DNA of 64,000 nucleotides from contig JABRWF010000008.1 in assembly GCA_018343915.1 (NCBI GenBank), positions 992,001 through 1,056,000 on the forward strand, read 5' to 3'. Shown here one piece after another: positions 33,206-45,719 of the stretch (position 1 is its first letter; every line of letters begins with the position of its first letter). The DNA is from Agroathelia rolfsii. Its lineage: Eukaryota > Basidiomycota > Agaricomycetes > Amylocorticiales > Amylocorticiaceae. The notes under the pieces are model-generated. The model did not search any database and was not told where the DNA came from. It worked only from the letters and a program-made list of their open reading frames with translations. Position numbers and translations under genes: made by a program.

Positions 33206-34129
33206 TTATAAAGCGAGCGCAAGAGCACCGGCGAGGGTGGACAAGACCACTGCGGACATGGCAACGTGGGTGGATGTAGAGCCAGAGATCTTGCCCGAGG
33301 GGAGGTCACCAGCGTTGGCAGCACCGGCAGCAACGGCAGAGCCGGACTCGGTTGCGGTGGTGCTTATAGTTGTGACGGGAGTCGTCTCATCACTAAGAGT
33401 AATCAGTATTTGTTCATAGACAAAATGATGCAACCATGGACGCTTACACAGTGGCAGTAGGAACAACGACGGTAACACTGGTAATCGTAGAAGAGTAGGA
33501 GTAAGAAAGAGTCGAAGAAGCAGAAGAAGGGGCGGAGTACGCAGAAGAGTACGAGGCCGAAGCTGAAGCTGAAGCAGACGATGAGGCCAAGCACGAGGAA
33601 TCAGAGCTGCCGCCAACAGTGATCTGATCGCGAAAATGTGGTAAGCATGAGGACAATAAACAGCTCTCCAAGGCATAATAGAAAGGGCAATACTCACGTC
33701 GTTACTCCAGGCCTCATCACCCGAGCCATCAGCAACAGAGATCAAAACAGACGTTCCAGAGGGAAGTGCTACGTTCCATGTAATAGATGTGTTCGTAAAG
33801 TCACCCAAATCGAAACTATCGCCATACCATCGTTAGACTAGCTTTGCTTGTACTTTTGTATTTTGCCTGAAGCTTACAGGGGGTCACCGCAGGGGTCATC
33901 AGAGGGGACAATGATAACGTTGTAAGGACCGGTGGTTGCATCCCAGCTAATGGAAGTCGGAGCACACTAGCAAGTACAAGACCAGGGTAAATTCAGTTCC
34001 AAGGTACCATTTAATTTGAAACCTAAAGCGAACCTGGGTCATGCTAGGCGAATTGACAGTCAAATCGGCGAGCACGCCACGGATGGCGGGGGCAGCAAAG
34101 AGAGCGACAGAAAAGAGCGTGGCGAACAT
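33206..34129 (-). CDS. Ser-rich GPI-anchored cell-surface protein (Kre9/Knh1-like domain)
   Basis: Five exons (34129-34034, 33966-33878, 33815-33698, 33623-33448, 33392-33206) give 221 residues. There is a signal peptide (MFATLFSVALFAAPAIRGVLA), then a small beta-domain of the Ser-Thr-rich GPI-anchored membrane family: LTVNSPSMTQCAPTSISWD, GPYNVIIVPSDDPCGD and LPSGTSVLISVADGSG. A Ser/Ala/Tyr-rich linker follows, then a C-terminal hydrophobic tail AVVLSTLAGALALAL preceded by small residues fit for GPI attachment. Expected at the plasma membrane or wall. A TATA-like TGATATAAGG lies about 110 bp upstream. Confidence 0.87.
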
Positions 34130-34413
34130 GATTTTTCGCTGTGCAGGCGGTCTTGGATTACAGTAGAGAGAGGGAAATGGAAAGCACAGAAGAGAGTTCT
34201 AAAAACGACTGTTGGTTGCCGTGCGTCGTCCAGCTAAGACCCTTATATCACTGCTGACTAATCAAGCCATCATCTCGGCAGCTACGTCCGTCTCTCGCGC
34301 TCGACAACGGCCAAACTATTGTGATCAACGTATATATAAGATCCGATAATAAATTACGAGCACAAAACAAAACAGTAACTAAAAGGAACAGAACATGTAT
34401 ACCGCTCCCACTA

Positions 34414-36908
34414 TCACAGCTTTGCCTGACCTTTAAAGGTGGCCAATCTTGTTCTCTTTGTGATCCTGATAAAATCATAGTCAGCCATACGCATCCTTGT
34501 TTCCGAATGCGGTCAAACACCACCCACCCGGAATGTTCAACAGCGGACGGCGTATCCTTGCCGCTTCCTTGGCCGGCCGTCCTTTCATCAATGGGGACGT
34601 AGTTGCGCTTGCCTGAGCCAACGTAAATCTGGCGGGGACGCCAGATCTTTACACCGCCTGGTTGCAACATCATCTGTTTGAAAGCAACGAAGTCACGAGA
34701 CCTGTCATGAATCATTTACGAGTGCGTCATTTACCTGTCTCCAGTGTGCAAGCCAGCCGACAACGCGAGGGACAGCAAACAGAACGGGGAAGAAGTCCAT
34801 GGGGAATCCTAGTGAAAGACACGGTTAAGGTGGGGTTGTTTCACGCTCGTAGATCGACGTACCCATAGCACGGTAAATCAAGCCACTCCTACAAATAAAT
34901 TAGAAAGCTGTTACCATGGACATGCAAGCTCAGTTAGACTAACCAGAAATCGACATTCGGAGCAAGCCTTCTCTTAACAAAATATTCATCCTTAATCGCG
35001 GCATCGTGGAGTGCCATAGCCGTCTCCAAAAGTGGTTCATTTCCAGTTCTGCACAAAATCCTAATTAGGTTCACGCTCGTCAAGCTCTCTGGATAACTTA
35101 CACAGCGAAGACCTCGTCTGCAATCTTGCGAATGACGAATGAACGAGGGTCGGACTTAAAACAGAAAGCCTATTAGCAAAGGCAGTATCCATTAGCCTTT
35201 CAAGGTACTTACAGTCTTGTATACACTACAAAGCGATTCCTTGAGTAAAGTTCGAAATAAATGAACAAAAAAATGATGACACACCGATGTCCAAAGCCCG
35301 AAAGGACCTTTTCACGCTTCTTGACAGCTTCAAGGAAAGCCGGTACATTGGCGGGGCTAATGCACGCAGTCATTAATTCTGAATAACTCCTTATCTTGGT
35401 GATCATACCTTCCAATAGAGACCAACATGCGAATGACAGCCTCATTCGCTCCTCCGTGTAAAGGTCCGCTACACGATTACAATTAGCTTCCCCTTCTTCG
35501 CTATTACAAACTTTAATATCCGAGACTTACTATAGAGATGCACATGCAGCTCTGTATGGTAACGTAAATCAAGAGTTAGAACATACGACAATACAATTTG
35601 AGTCCGCTAAGTCCACTCACGCAATAGCCGAGTACGGATCAACCAGCGAACTGCCCGTCTGAAGCATCGTTGTCGCCGACGCATTCAATTCGTGATCGGC
35701 ATGCAAAAGGAAGAGTATGTCCAGTGCCTTTTCCAGAATAGGATTGGGTTTGTATGCTTCCTCTCCTAGGTGATCCATCATGTAGAGGAACCTATTTAGA
35801 GTGATTGTATGTAAACCGTCAAATGTATTGTCAGGAGTATAACAAAATACTGACGAGCCGGTGTAACTAAGGCCCATGGGTGGGGTAACGAACTCTCGGC
35901 CCTGGCGGACACGATATGCCATTCTGGGAAAGAAGCACTGTAAATCTCACTCAAGATAGTCTATTTGGGATGACATCAACTTACGCTGCAAGGGTGGTCG
36001 CCTTTCCAATTATACGGAATATTTGTTTGTCCATAACTGCAAGAGACTCTTTATCACCTTTTGTAAATAGTTTTTGACCTGTTGCATATGGGTCAGTTTT
36101 TGAACTCCCGGAAGATGAGATCATGGCCATGCCATACCTTGCAGCGAGGGGTTCGCTTCAGAATAATACGATCCCAGGTATGCGAAAGCGCTGGTTAGCA
36201 TAGCCATAGGATGCGCATCGTATCTGTTACGATGTGTATTTGTTTCGTGCGTCGTCAATCCAATTAGAAGGTGTCTTACCGGAACGAACGGAAAAAGTCC
36301 TGAGCATCAGCATGGACGACACCATGGTGCATAACTTCATTGTGGAACACAGCATATTGATCCTTGGTAGGGAGAGAACCATACAGAAGGAGGTATGCTG
36401 TCTCGAGATGCGATGAATTGAGTGCAAGTTGCTCAATGGGATAACCACTGTGATCCAACATATCAGGCAGGTCCTTGGACGGCATAGCCTAGAAATCAAA
36501 ACCATACCGGTATCTCAAAACTTAGGAGCAGTGATAAGCCCAGTGACATAGCATAGAGGGAAGCATAAGACATACTGCCAGCGTCGCCATCGATATATGT
36601 GATACTACTCTCCATCACCGCCGTGTTTAGGTAGCCCTTGTCAGACACACGCAGTCCTCTCGTTGTCTCATTCTCTTCTGGCTCGCCCTCCTCACGGGGT
36701 GCAGCGATGGCCTTGAATGCTGTCGCAGGAATACTGTTGTTCTTGATCCTATAACCCAACTCAAGATGTTAGCTCAAAACGTTCCTAAACCGCCTATAGG
36801 ATTATTGTCTGCAGCTTTAGATACTAACGGTATTGTGTACGTCTTCCCAGTCCTGTTATCTATAACAGAAAGAGTGTTTTTCGTATCTGTAGCGAGTGTC
36901 TTGCCCAT
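34414..36908 (-). CDS. Citrate synthase, probably peroxisomal
   Basis: At least fourteen short exons assemble to about 490 residues. The enzyme condenses acetyl-CoA with oxaloacetate. Catalytic residues are the His of [10 protein letters not shown], the His of GFGHRVYKT and the Asp of NVDFWSG; ILHADHE-type sequence appears as LLHADHELN. The N-terminus ([14 protein letters not shown]) lacks a mitochondrial presequence. Exons near the 5' end: 36908-36829, 36748-36576, a 13-nt microexon 36520-36508 that supplies ILRYR, and 36447-36280. The last intron (34527-34466, branch-like CTGAC) joins VEHSG to a 52-nt exon ending in GQAKL-stop, a canonical PTS1. Without that splice the frame runs to 34248 and ends in a hydrophobic tail. 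Confidence 0.92.
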
Positions 36909-37457
36909 GATTATTGTCAAGCGCAAAGCTAGTCCTCAGGCTTAAGAATATAGTTGGGGATGAAGTTGCAGTTGAGCACAGCGAACTGCACGGAGCGCCC
37001 TCACACTTTCCCCTCCCGGCTTCATATGCCTAAGAAACAGCCGGACAGGAACTAGACATCGTCATCCGGAAGCATCTCCCGCTCGGGGAGACGGGCTTCC
37101 TCAGTCCCGGACCGGGCATGTCCGGGCATATCCGTGCCAGTCTCCATTCAGTTTATTCACATGCCCTCCTCCGTACTAAACGGGATCCGTCTGGGTCAGT
37201 ACCCGTACTGCACGCACGTTGAAGCAAGTGAACTATCAGGGTGAAGCAAATAGAATCATCATCACGAGACTGCGATATAATATACAAAGCAAATGAAAAC
37301 CAGGCCTATAATAGATCTCTCGGGAGAACACAGCGTAACAATCACAAGGAATACGAAAACCATCATACTAGAAATAAACGAGCATCTGAGAAAAAGACCG
37401 TAAATTGAGCTAAGTTTATTCGTAGGAACATGCATCGTCATAATCGAACTCACATTT
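36909..37457. other. Intergenic, promoter of the citrate synthase gene
   Basis: No coding exon. The segment 37000-37200 is C/G-rich with CCGG-type short repeats (e.g. CCCGGACCGGGCATGTCCGG near 37105), an imperfect inverted repeat that may bind a regulator. Confidence 0.4.
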
Positions 37458-38846
37458 TTAGCCTTTGGTCGTGACCTTCCTCGTCAACAACCTCATCCTC
37501 TCGGCATTTCTCCTTCTCCTCTCCACGTCGGCATCCACACTCGTATTCTGGCTCATCAAATTCGAGTTCAGCCTGGGAGCAACCGTGTATGTGCCTAGTT
37601 CTCTGGTCGGGATCGCTACTGCGTTCTTCCTCACACGGTTCTTGTCGGCTTCTCTGGCTCTGGCAAGAATTGCGTTCAATTTCTCCGTCTGAGCCTTGCC
37701 ACCATCAGAAGTCTGCGCGGTGGGGATGACACGATCACGGTACGATGCGCTACGCTTGATGATGGGACGTGTCCAGATCGAAATCAAATCGTGCGCCTGG
37801 CGTTGCACGGGCGCAGTGACGCGTTTGCATTTTGTGTAGAATAGAACGATGCGGCCAAGGCCGGATTCTTTGAGGACGGAGCTGTCGATGAATTCCATTT
37901 TGCGAAGAATCGGGAAGAACTCTTGCTGAATGTTGAGAGCGGGTAGGGAGCGGTCTGGTAAAGGCTCAAGCCATCGACGGACACCCTCGAGAAGGTTATT
38001 ATCAATGATTGATTGAGCAAGGGAAGACCTGTGAAAATTCATAAGATTGGTATAGAGATACTGGAAAGGTAGAAACATACTTTCGTAACACTTCTAAAAC
38101 CTGGGGTAGAAGCTTTAGTTTCGCCGTAGCAGGGTATTTCTCCTTGTTGGCGTTTTCGTCCTCCTGTGCCGCAATCAACATCGCCTCACGCAACCTAGAC
38201 ACCTCCTCGTCTGCAAATCGATCCAAAACGTCCTCGTCGTCCTTTTTGCGCTTCTTCGGTCGATTTGCTTTGTTTGGTTTGAGAATGGCATCGATCTTCA
38301 TGTCCAACGCCCGTTTGGCGGCTTACACATATACAAACAAATTCAGTTCCACGAGAAACCGTACAAAATAACTGCGCGCAAGACTCACCGACTTCAGGGG
38401 GCAAATCATCCAAATTTTCCTCAACGACGGGCTCGGGGCGTCTACGCTTCCTCTGTGCCCGTTCACCACTTGCCCGAGCCTTGCCCTTTCGCCGTCCAGA
38501 CTTGCCACTGTCAGATCGTTCCTGCATGTAGTCGTCGCCACTTTCCCCACCCGACGACTCGTCATCGTCAGGCCGATGGCGAGTAGGAGCATGGCGGTCA
38601 TTGAAGTCTGAATATGATACAGTTCGTCTCTTGAGCCATACGGAGAGACGAGAAACGTGATTGAGGCGCATCCAAGAAGTTTATACACACCGTCTTCGTC
38701 TGAGAGTTCAGAGTCGGAACCACCAAAGATATCATGCTCAAGAGTTTCGTTGACCTATGATGTCAAATTTTTGACAAGACGATACCAGAGCGTAAGCACC
38801 GAGCTTTTATTATAATCAAATTGTTCTGTGGATGTACCGGAGGCAT
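37458..38846 (-). CDS. IWS1: Transcription elongation factor Iws1/Spn1
   Basis: Five exons (38846-38838, 38754-38691, 38607-38389, 38321-38081, 38028-37458) give 367 residues. Iws1/Spn1 binds Spt6 and elongating RNA polymerase II. The N-terminal third is acidic and disordered (HDIFGGSDSELSDEDG, then basic KKRKKDDED). The TFIIS N-terminal-like domain follows: WLEPLPDRSLPALNIQQEF, VLKESGLGRIVLFYTKCKR and AHDLISIWTRPIIKRSASY. The C-terminal tail is basic. The first coding exon is only nine bases (Met-Pro-Pro), chosen because it has a good GT and brings the next acceptor into frame. Confidence 0.9.
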
Positions 38847-40365
38847 TGCTTTGTTACACAGGAGGCTGGTGGTGTGTTGCTAGTGGCGTGAAGAACAGAT
38901 GCCAGTGCACGTACCGCAAATGCTTCCGGACTCCGATGGGGTGTTACAAATTCGAAGGTCTAATGCGCTAGAGATACTCGGTGGTATAACCATATGTCAC
39001 GGTCTCTCTAGAGCACTCTAAACATCCAATTATCTGGAAAATGGCTCACGTGCTTTCTTAGCTGGTTTCAATAAATCATCTAGTCACTAGTGTATGTCAA
39101 ATGAGCTCAAGCTCAGGCTATGTCCAATCTCATAGGATCAGATTCGCGTTGACCCCTGAAATTGATCCACAGGTTCCTCGAGATACATACAAATAAAGAT
39201 ACAATGGATTTCTCTGCACATATACACTAACCAGAATGCTATGCTCACTAGTACGTACGAGGCTCATCGACGGCAATACATAGAAAACCGTGGCTCGACA
39301 TGCACATACATCCAATGACAACACTCTTTTCATGCACCACAATCTATAGGCATCTAGACCGTATGCGTCACTTGCCATCGTATAGTCTTCATTGATGATC
39401 CTGCATACAATCATTTTGTGCGCCTCCTCGCAAACGGAGACATTGCTCTCTCCCATACAAACGGTAATTTTAGACTCCGACATGACTGGAACACGTCCCA
39501 AATGTATGTTGCGATGACACCAGAACACCAAAACAGTAGCATCTTTGTAAGAGTGTCTCCTGCAAGGTTATGTAACCAATTACTGAGTATATATATATAT
39601 ATATGTATTCATAGAATAATAATAATGATGATGATGGTATCCGACTGAGATATTTCGAGAGCGCTAGAGAGTTCATGCAAAAACCGTAGAGAAGAAGAGA
39701 TGACTTCAAATATAGACACGTAACGCCGCAACAGTAGACACCGAGAAGAGGAAAGAAAAATAATTTGTCGTGACTTGGCTGCTCCTGAAATAAATGCACC
39801 AGACCGAGAATGCGGGTGTCTTGTCCGTAGACTCTGGAAACGATAGCCCAGATGCAGAAAAAAAGCACGCTAGTGTGTTCACGTGCGTTCACCATTGAAT
39901 TCAAGTTGGTGTCATTACATTCCCACTAGCGGCTCCATGTACGCTCATAGAAAGCAGATGAACTTGATTATATCAATACTTGAGCGTCAAGTTTGAGGAC
40001 TAGAATCGGATGTACTGCGCGCTTGCTGGCAGCTGTCGGTAGTTCGTTACACCGAACCTCGGAGCATGCCATTGATCAAATGGGGTTTTCTGGGGTTTTG
40101 CGCCGTAGACGGCATGTAGATTTTCAGAGGCATCAGCGCAGCAATAATTGAATGCAGCCTGCGTCCGTAAAATGATGTAAGCAGTCAAAGACGAGATCAT
40201 TCAAGTCATCCGGAGTAACTTGAAGCAAGTGTAGTGACTGGTGGTAATCACAATCCAAGTGTGACCACTAATACTGGCATGACTCCGGATGAACCGGCGG
40301 AAGCAAAGCAGAAGACGTCTTTCCGCCGTCACTTTGCTGAATCCGTACTCGAATTCAAGTTGCAA
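38847..40365. other. Intergenic between divergent genes
   Basis: About 1.5 kb with no convincing exon on either strand. A TA microsatellite occurs at about 39586-39605 and an ATG/ATA-type repeat at 39618-39637. It contains the promoters of IWS1 and of the gene at 40366. Confidence 0.5.
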
Positions 40366-41903
40366 ATGCCGCTCCGCGTAGGATACGGTGCGCATATACT
40401 CTGTTAGCAGCCATAAAGACTAACATATATTCTAATTGCTAAGTTCGTGAACATTTCTCTTCACCTTTGCTTCAGTACGAGAAAGTCGACCAGGGCAAAA
40501 CCTTCACGCTCGTGGAGTGTCCGAGTAAGCAGCCTTGATTCATAGCTTGAAATGACAACACGCTATACATGCCTCGTGGAAGTTTGCTAACTATGACGCT
40601 CTTCCTCATAAGGTGGCTCTGGCCAGCTGATTTCGCGATTGACAAACGACGAGATAGATATTGCCATGTACGACTTTGTATTGTCCTCGTTCCGGTCGAT
40701 TATTGATCAGCACTGATTTACCACGACTGTAATCTTAGTGCCCTCACCGATCCCCTTGTTTCGGGCATCGCTAAGGGATCTCAGGCATATAAGCTTGTGG
40801 GTAGTTATGTATCTACACCTCTCAACTGGTGGGTTTTCTCATTAGAATGCTGGATGATTGTTTGAATCAAGAGGACAAGATTTTCATTCGTGGCTTTTTT
40901 CAGGGCCGTCATTACTGGCAAAGATACGCAATACAAATCGATAGCTGATCTTAAGGGAACAACAATCGGTATATCTCGATATGGCAGGTATGCATAATTC
41001 TGGATTACAAGGAGATCTTGTTGAGTAAAGTTCAAACGTGTGTAGTGGAAGTCAGACCATGGCATATGTAATGGCTCTTCAGCAGGGATGGGCGACAGAC
41101 GACCTGAAGTTTCAAGGTACGGCATTAGTTGACATGAACGTTTCACTAGTTAATAGCTCACTTGGAGAAAATAAATAAATAGTGAACAATGACATCCGAG
41201 GGCTGATTGATTCTGTTAATGACGGCTCTACCAGTGCCTTTATGTGGGAATGGTTTACCACCAAGCCCTTTGTGGATGCCGGGGAAGTCAAATTTGTGAG
41301 TATATATTTTTATTTCTGTGCAGTTGTGACCTACATTTGCTGAGAATGCAATTGCAATACAGATTGGCTCGGTGCCTACTCCCTGGCCATCATGGGTGAT
41401 TGCCGCTCACCCTTCGCCGGATCGCGCGCCGAAGGAGGCTGTGAAACATTTCTTGGCTGAGCTATCGGAATATGTTCGAGCTTTTGATTCTGGGGAGAGC
41501 CGGCAAGGAAGCGGGTTAGAGTTCATTAAACAAGCGTTCGGATACCCTGAGGATGACATCAAGGTGCGTTCATACGCTTGAGTCATTGAATTGGATGTTT
41601 TGCGTCTGTTGACGGAGTTATGCGTGGTCGTCGCCCTCACAGGAATGGTTGAAGACGGTGCAGTACCCACCTGAATGCGCAGTGATTCCCAGAGAGGTTA
41701 TCACGGATACATTGAGGCAAGTTTCGTTCCCATCTGTCCGAGAATTTTTGATGAAGATGATGACGGTGGCTGTTCCTGAAAACCTTGCCTGCTTGTGTGG
41801 CCATGCATGCAGGGTTCTGCAGCAGGCGGGCTTTGTCCAGGAACCCCAGGGTGGGTTTGATGTGTCCGGATTCGTAGATGGGGAGATTGTCACGGTGACG
41901 TGA
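40366..41903 (+). CDS. Periplasmic-binding-protein-like protein (Ca3427-type)
   Basis: Ten exons give 291 residues: 40366-40387, 40444-40524, 40613-40667, 40739-40828, 40904-40987, 41052-41116, 41183-41295, 41363-41563, 41643-41716 and 41813-41903. The fold is that of ABC-transporter solute-binding proteins of the nitrate/sulfonate/THI5 type: MPLRVGYVREHFSSPL, VECPSGSGQLISRL, DIAIALTDPLVSG, LKGTTIGISRYGSGSQ and AFMWEWFTTKPFV. There is no signal peptide, so it is probably a cytosolic ligand-binding protein or enzyme as in yeasts. Intron 9 (41717-41812) starts with GC, is 96 bp long and is open in frame, so retention would insert 32 residues. Confidence 0.88.
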
Positions 41904-42360
41904 CATTGCGTGATGACTATTTTTCTCGCTGGTTGGTCTATTTTTTTTCCCTTTGTCGTTCGTCCGGCTGACCGGCCGGGCATATGTACCCGCATGCCAG
42001 TGTGTTGTTCTGCGATTGGTCGTTTTTGCAAGGAGTTAGGGATGAAGTAGAATGCAAGAGGAGGAGGAGGGGGAAGGATGAAGAGCATACTAGTGCACCT
42101 GTATTTCTTGTGAATTATTTTGATAATAAATTTTGGGTCCTCGGGGTGGGGACATTACATCATGGTAATTGGCGTTGCCTCTCTCTCCGTCATCATCATA
42201 TCATATTATTATTATTATTACAGCCCAGCGTCTGGTCGCTTATGCCGATCGCAACTGGCCAAATGCTCGTCTTGCATTCCTGTCCATTCCCCAACTACTC
42301 ACCCCCACCCTTCTCCAGCGAGTACGACGAGAGTGCCAGTGGTCGTTTCTGCTGCTCTCG

Positions 42361-44515
42361 ATGGCACTCACCCTCTCCCCCACACTGCCAACACCCTCGC
42401 TAGCCGGCCCATCAGAAAAGAAGTTGTCTTTCGCGGCTGATTTCCGCAGGTCGGGAGAATGGCCCTCGTCAAGACCGCCGTCACGCCAGCTACCACTTCC
42501 TCCAGTTGAGGAGGATGCATCTGTAAAGAGGCCTGGTATCGAGCCCCGCCATAATCGTCAACACCGCCCTTCGTCGAGTATTAATCAGTCTCAGTCTGAC
42601 GTCGAGCCGCGTCGTCGGTCGCGCACTCTCTCGAGCCTTGTCCCTCGTACCAGCTCGCAGGTAGTGCTCGATGGATTCAACTCACCCGCGGTTCTTGCCC
42701 GTATTCTCTTGTATCTTCCGTTGGAGGATTTCTTGACCGTATCAGCTACATGTCGAAATTTGCGCAACTTAATTGCCCAGTCGGCTCTCAAGGATCTCAT
42801 CCTCTCGCAATATGTTCCGGGTTATCGCTTCGCCCTTCAGCAAAAGGAAACAGATCGATATCGAGACGTCCCCATTACCATCTATGATTTGCGTCTCTTG
42901 TGTGAGTGCAGTGTTCTTTAAAATAAAACTTGTAATAAATGGATCGCTAAATGCTACTATTATTGTCCATGAATCAGCAATATCCATACAGGTTCCCCTA
43001 CACCATTATCCTACTCATGCCTTGTCAAACTTATCAGCCTTAATGCCCTCACCAAGTCAGGAAGAGACGTCGAGGAAATTAGTCGCACTCGCGCAAGCCC
43101 ACTCACGCTTTGTGCTCCTGCTGCAGGCCTTGGTCCACAGCTCCTCCTCTCCATTGCTTGATCATGAACCACCAGATCCCGTCAGATCAATTCAAACCAA
43201 CGGTCTCCGAGAACTCAAGTTCCCCGCGCCTCTGTACTATGAATCGCTAGCCCACAGCATCCCTTCCCACAACTGGCAGGCAAGCATCCCGCGAGCCATT
43301 CCCGTCGTCCCCATGTCCGGAGCATCACTCGAACTCGGTCATCCAACATTACGGAAACGCACGCCATCACGACAACACAGAAAATCTATATTCGGACTTA
43401 ATGCGTCACCGAGCAAAGTCAATCTGAAAACGTTGCCCATGCCTGCTGTATCATCCGAGCCACGTTCGCTGCGCATGTACTCTACCTACTCAACCACACG
43501 ACGACGCAGTACGGCATTGGGCGCCAACATCACCACCACCATGTCAGACGATGAAAGCACAAGAGCATCATCTTTGAGCCGATCGAGTCGATCTCCGTTT
43601 CCGTCCGAATCACACGTCAGAAGAGAGTCATCTCTCTCGCCTGCGTTCTCAAAGAAGGGCAGCTCGGCATCCCTGCCGACTTCCTCTCCCTCTCCACTCT
43701 CGCAACAGGAATACACACGTAGTATTCTTAGCGGCTCACCCCATGATCTGCAACTGGCCGTTTCCCGCGCGCGGGCGCCCGTGTTACGCGTCTTTGTGCC
43801 GTGTTCATCGCTAGACGAAGAGACCATCGCGGCGTGCGAAGAGCAGCTGATCGACGCTAACCTATGGGAGCACCTCTCCACGGGCGACATCGTCTGCAAC
43901 CTCGGCTTTCTGCCCGTTTCCGAATCTCCGGGCGATGACGGCAGCACGGCTTCGTCTAAAGGCTCGGAGCTCGGGAGTAGCAACAGTAACAGCAGCAACA
44001 ACAATATTAACAACAACAGCTCCAACAACAACAACAACAACAACAAGATCTGGCTCATCCACGATGGCGACGGCCTCGCACCTTTCCACCCGCCCGACCC
44101 GCCCCCACTGGCGGACATGCTCTCGCTGCCCTCGCCGTTCTACTACGCACACGTGTCGCCGCCGTACGTGAACCCGACGTACAAGCTGACACTGCCGCGT
44201 GCGGACTCTGCGCCGGCGCTGACGCTCGCGCGCCTGCCGACGCGCGTGAGGAGCCCGCATTCGCCTGATGGCTGGGCGCGCGTGGAGAAGTATGTGTGGC
44301 TTGCAAGGGTGAAGCAGACTGCGCGAAAGGCGCAAGGACAGGGGCAGGAACAGCTCATGGGTGATGGATGGCAGGGCGAGTGGGTGCTTGAGGGGGAGGG
44401 CACGATGGAGGGGAGGAGGGCATTGTTGGATTGTTTGAGTGGCAAGAAAGGCATGACGCGTGAGTGGGAGCTGATCAGGGAGAAGAGTGGTGGTGGGAAG
44501 TTGTGGCTCAAGTAA
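42361..44515 (+). CDS. F-box protein with poly-Asn tract
   Basis: Two exons (42361-42901, 42978-44515) give 692 residues. The F-box is near residues 103-150 ([19 protein letters not shown], then [15 protein letters not shown]), so it probably recruits a substrate to an SCF ubiquitin ligase through Skp1. The N-terminus is Ser/Pro/Arg-rich and disordered. The middle has long Ser-rich stretches. An Asn/Ser run lies at about 43978-44046. The C-terminal part is more ordered, with [19 protein letters not shown] and [20 protein letters not shown]. The ATG at 42361 was chosen; the open frame runs further upstream to 42169 but that part looks non-coding. Substrate unknown. Confidence 0.82.
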
Positions 44516-45700
44516 GTGATGCTCCCTCTTGCTTTTCCTTCTCACTCTGTGGTGCTTGGCATACTGATCATTTTACTAGATACCTTGACCAATAGCATTC
44601 CAGTTCCCGCGGAAACGACAAAAAACTTTTATAATTATCGAACGCTTTCTTACGATCATTGTTATTGTTCTACTAGAGTGTACAGAACTTTTTTTCTTAC
44701 TCGCTCTCTGCTCTTCTTCTTCTTTTCCTCAATATTCCAGGACATACACACATGCCTTGATCCTTTTTATTTATCTTTTCATTGGACATTACTACCATTA
44801 CCACCTTTTTCTACCTTTCTTTTTATCATGTTCATCCTGTGTAGTCTTTGCGCTGGTTCTCATTTAAAACCTGCTATTTTCCTCTTCATCCCTCCTTATC
44901 ATTTTCTCTTTTGCAATGCTTACTTACTGGTACAGCTCTAATCTACGGACTGGGAAGATCGAGCGGGGACTGTGTGTGTGCTTTTTTTGTTAACTTGATT
45001 GTTTACTACAAATCAGACGTATTCCAATACCACTGTTATGTTTTTGTCGATAATTTGATGATACATAAAAAAAAATCATCTATGCATTTGCCCACAGAAT
45101 TCTTGCCCATAATAAAACATATTGCTAAAAAAAAAAAAAAAAAAAAAAAAATCCAAAGCGACTGACTCGCGGTGATAATCTTACGATTATCAACCGCCCT
45201 TTGCAATTGTATGCATGCCTCCGGTTCGGGACGGAATCAATCTTTTTCAGAAGACCTCTCAACCAGTTTCTGATTCACGCATCTCTTCGGCAACTCAACT
45301 TTGAATTAAGCGCCGGTGCCTCAAGAAGGCACTGTACAAGAACATGAAACCACCGTGTGATGGTCGAGTATGAGATATTACACGGATAAGGGCGGCAATT
45401 CAATCAAAGGAGGTCCATAAGGTAGCAAGAGAGATAGGGAAGTTGAGTAAAACCCGGTGAGATAAGAAAAGAGAAAGATGCGACAGCGGCAAGTTAGTGT
45501 ATGTATAACGTTCTGCTGGGTTGAGGCGGAAGGGATAGACGAGCACTAGCTGTGCTGTCGTGGGGTTGGTGTTAAAATACGACGAGTAACGACAATGAAC
45601 AGCGGTCAACACAAAGGTGTATCATGAGATTCCGCTCGTCTACTTGTACATCGTTGTACACAGTCAAATGGATGGTGATCAATAAGGAAAGCTACCGTGA
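44516..45700. other. Intergenic, T-rich, with a poly-A run
   Basis: No gene seen. The first 500 bp are T/C-rich and look like a 3' UTR of the F-box gene. A poly-A run of about 25 nt is at 45127-45151. Confidence 0.5.
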
Positions 45701-45719
45701 ATATAAAGGAAAAACCATG

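Noticed and set aside
38847..40365. Several 60-140 codon frames on both strands
   Set aside because: No conserved motif, no splice partners, low-complexity Tyr/Leu/Ile translations.
42169..42360. Upstream in-frame extension of the F-box protein
   Set aside because: The extra residues (runs of Ile and Ser) look like translated leader DNA; the ATG at 42361 starts a more protein-like sequence.
43486..44118. Long minus-strand open frame with Leu runs opposite the F-box gene
   Set aside because: It is the complement of the poly-Asn tract and biased coding sequence of the F-box exon; no start context or conserved motif.
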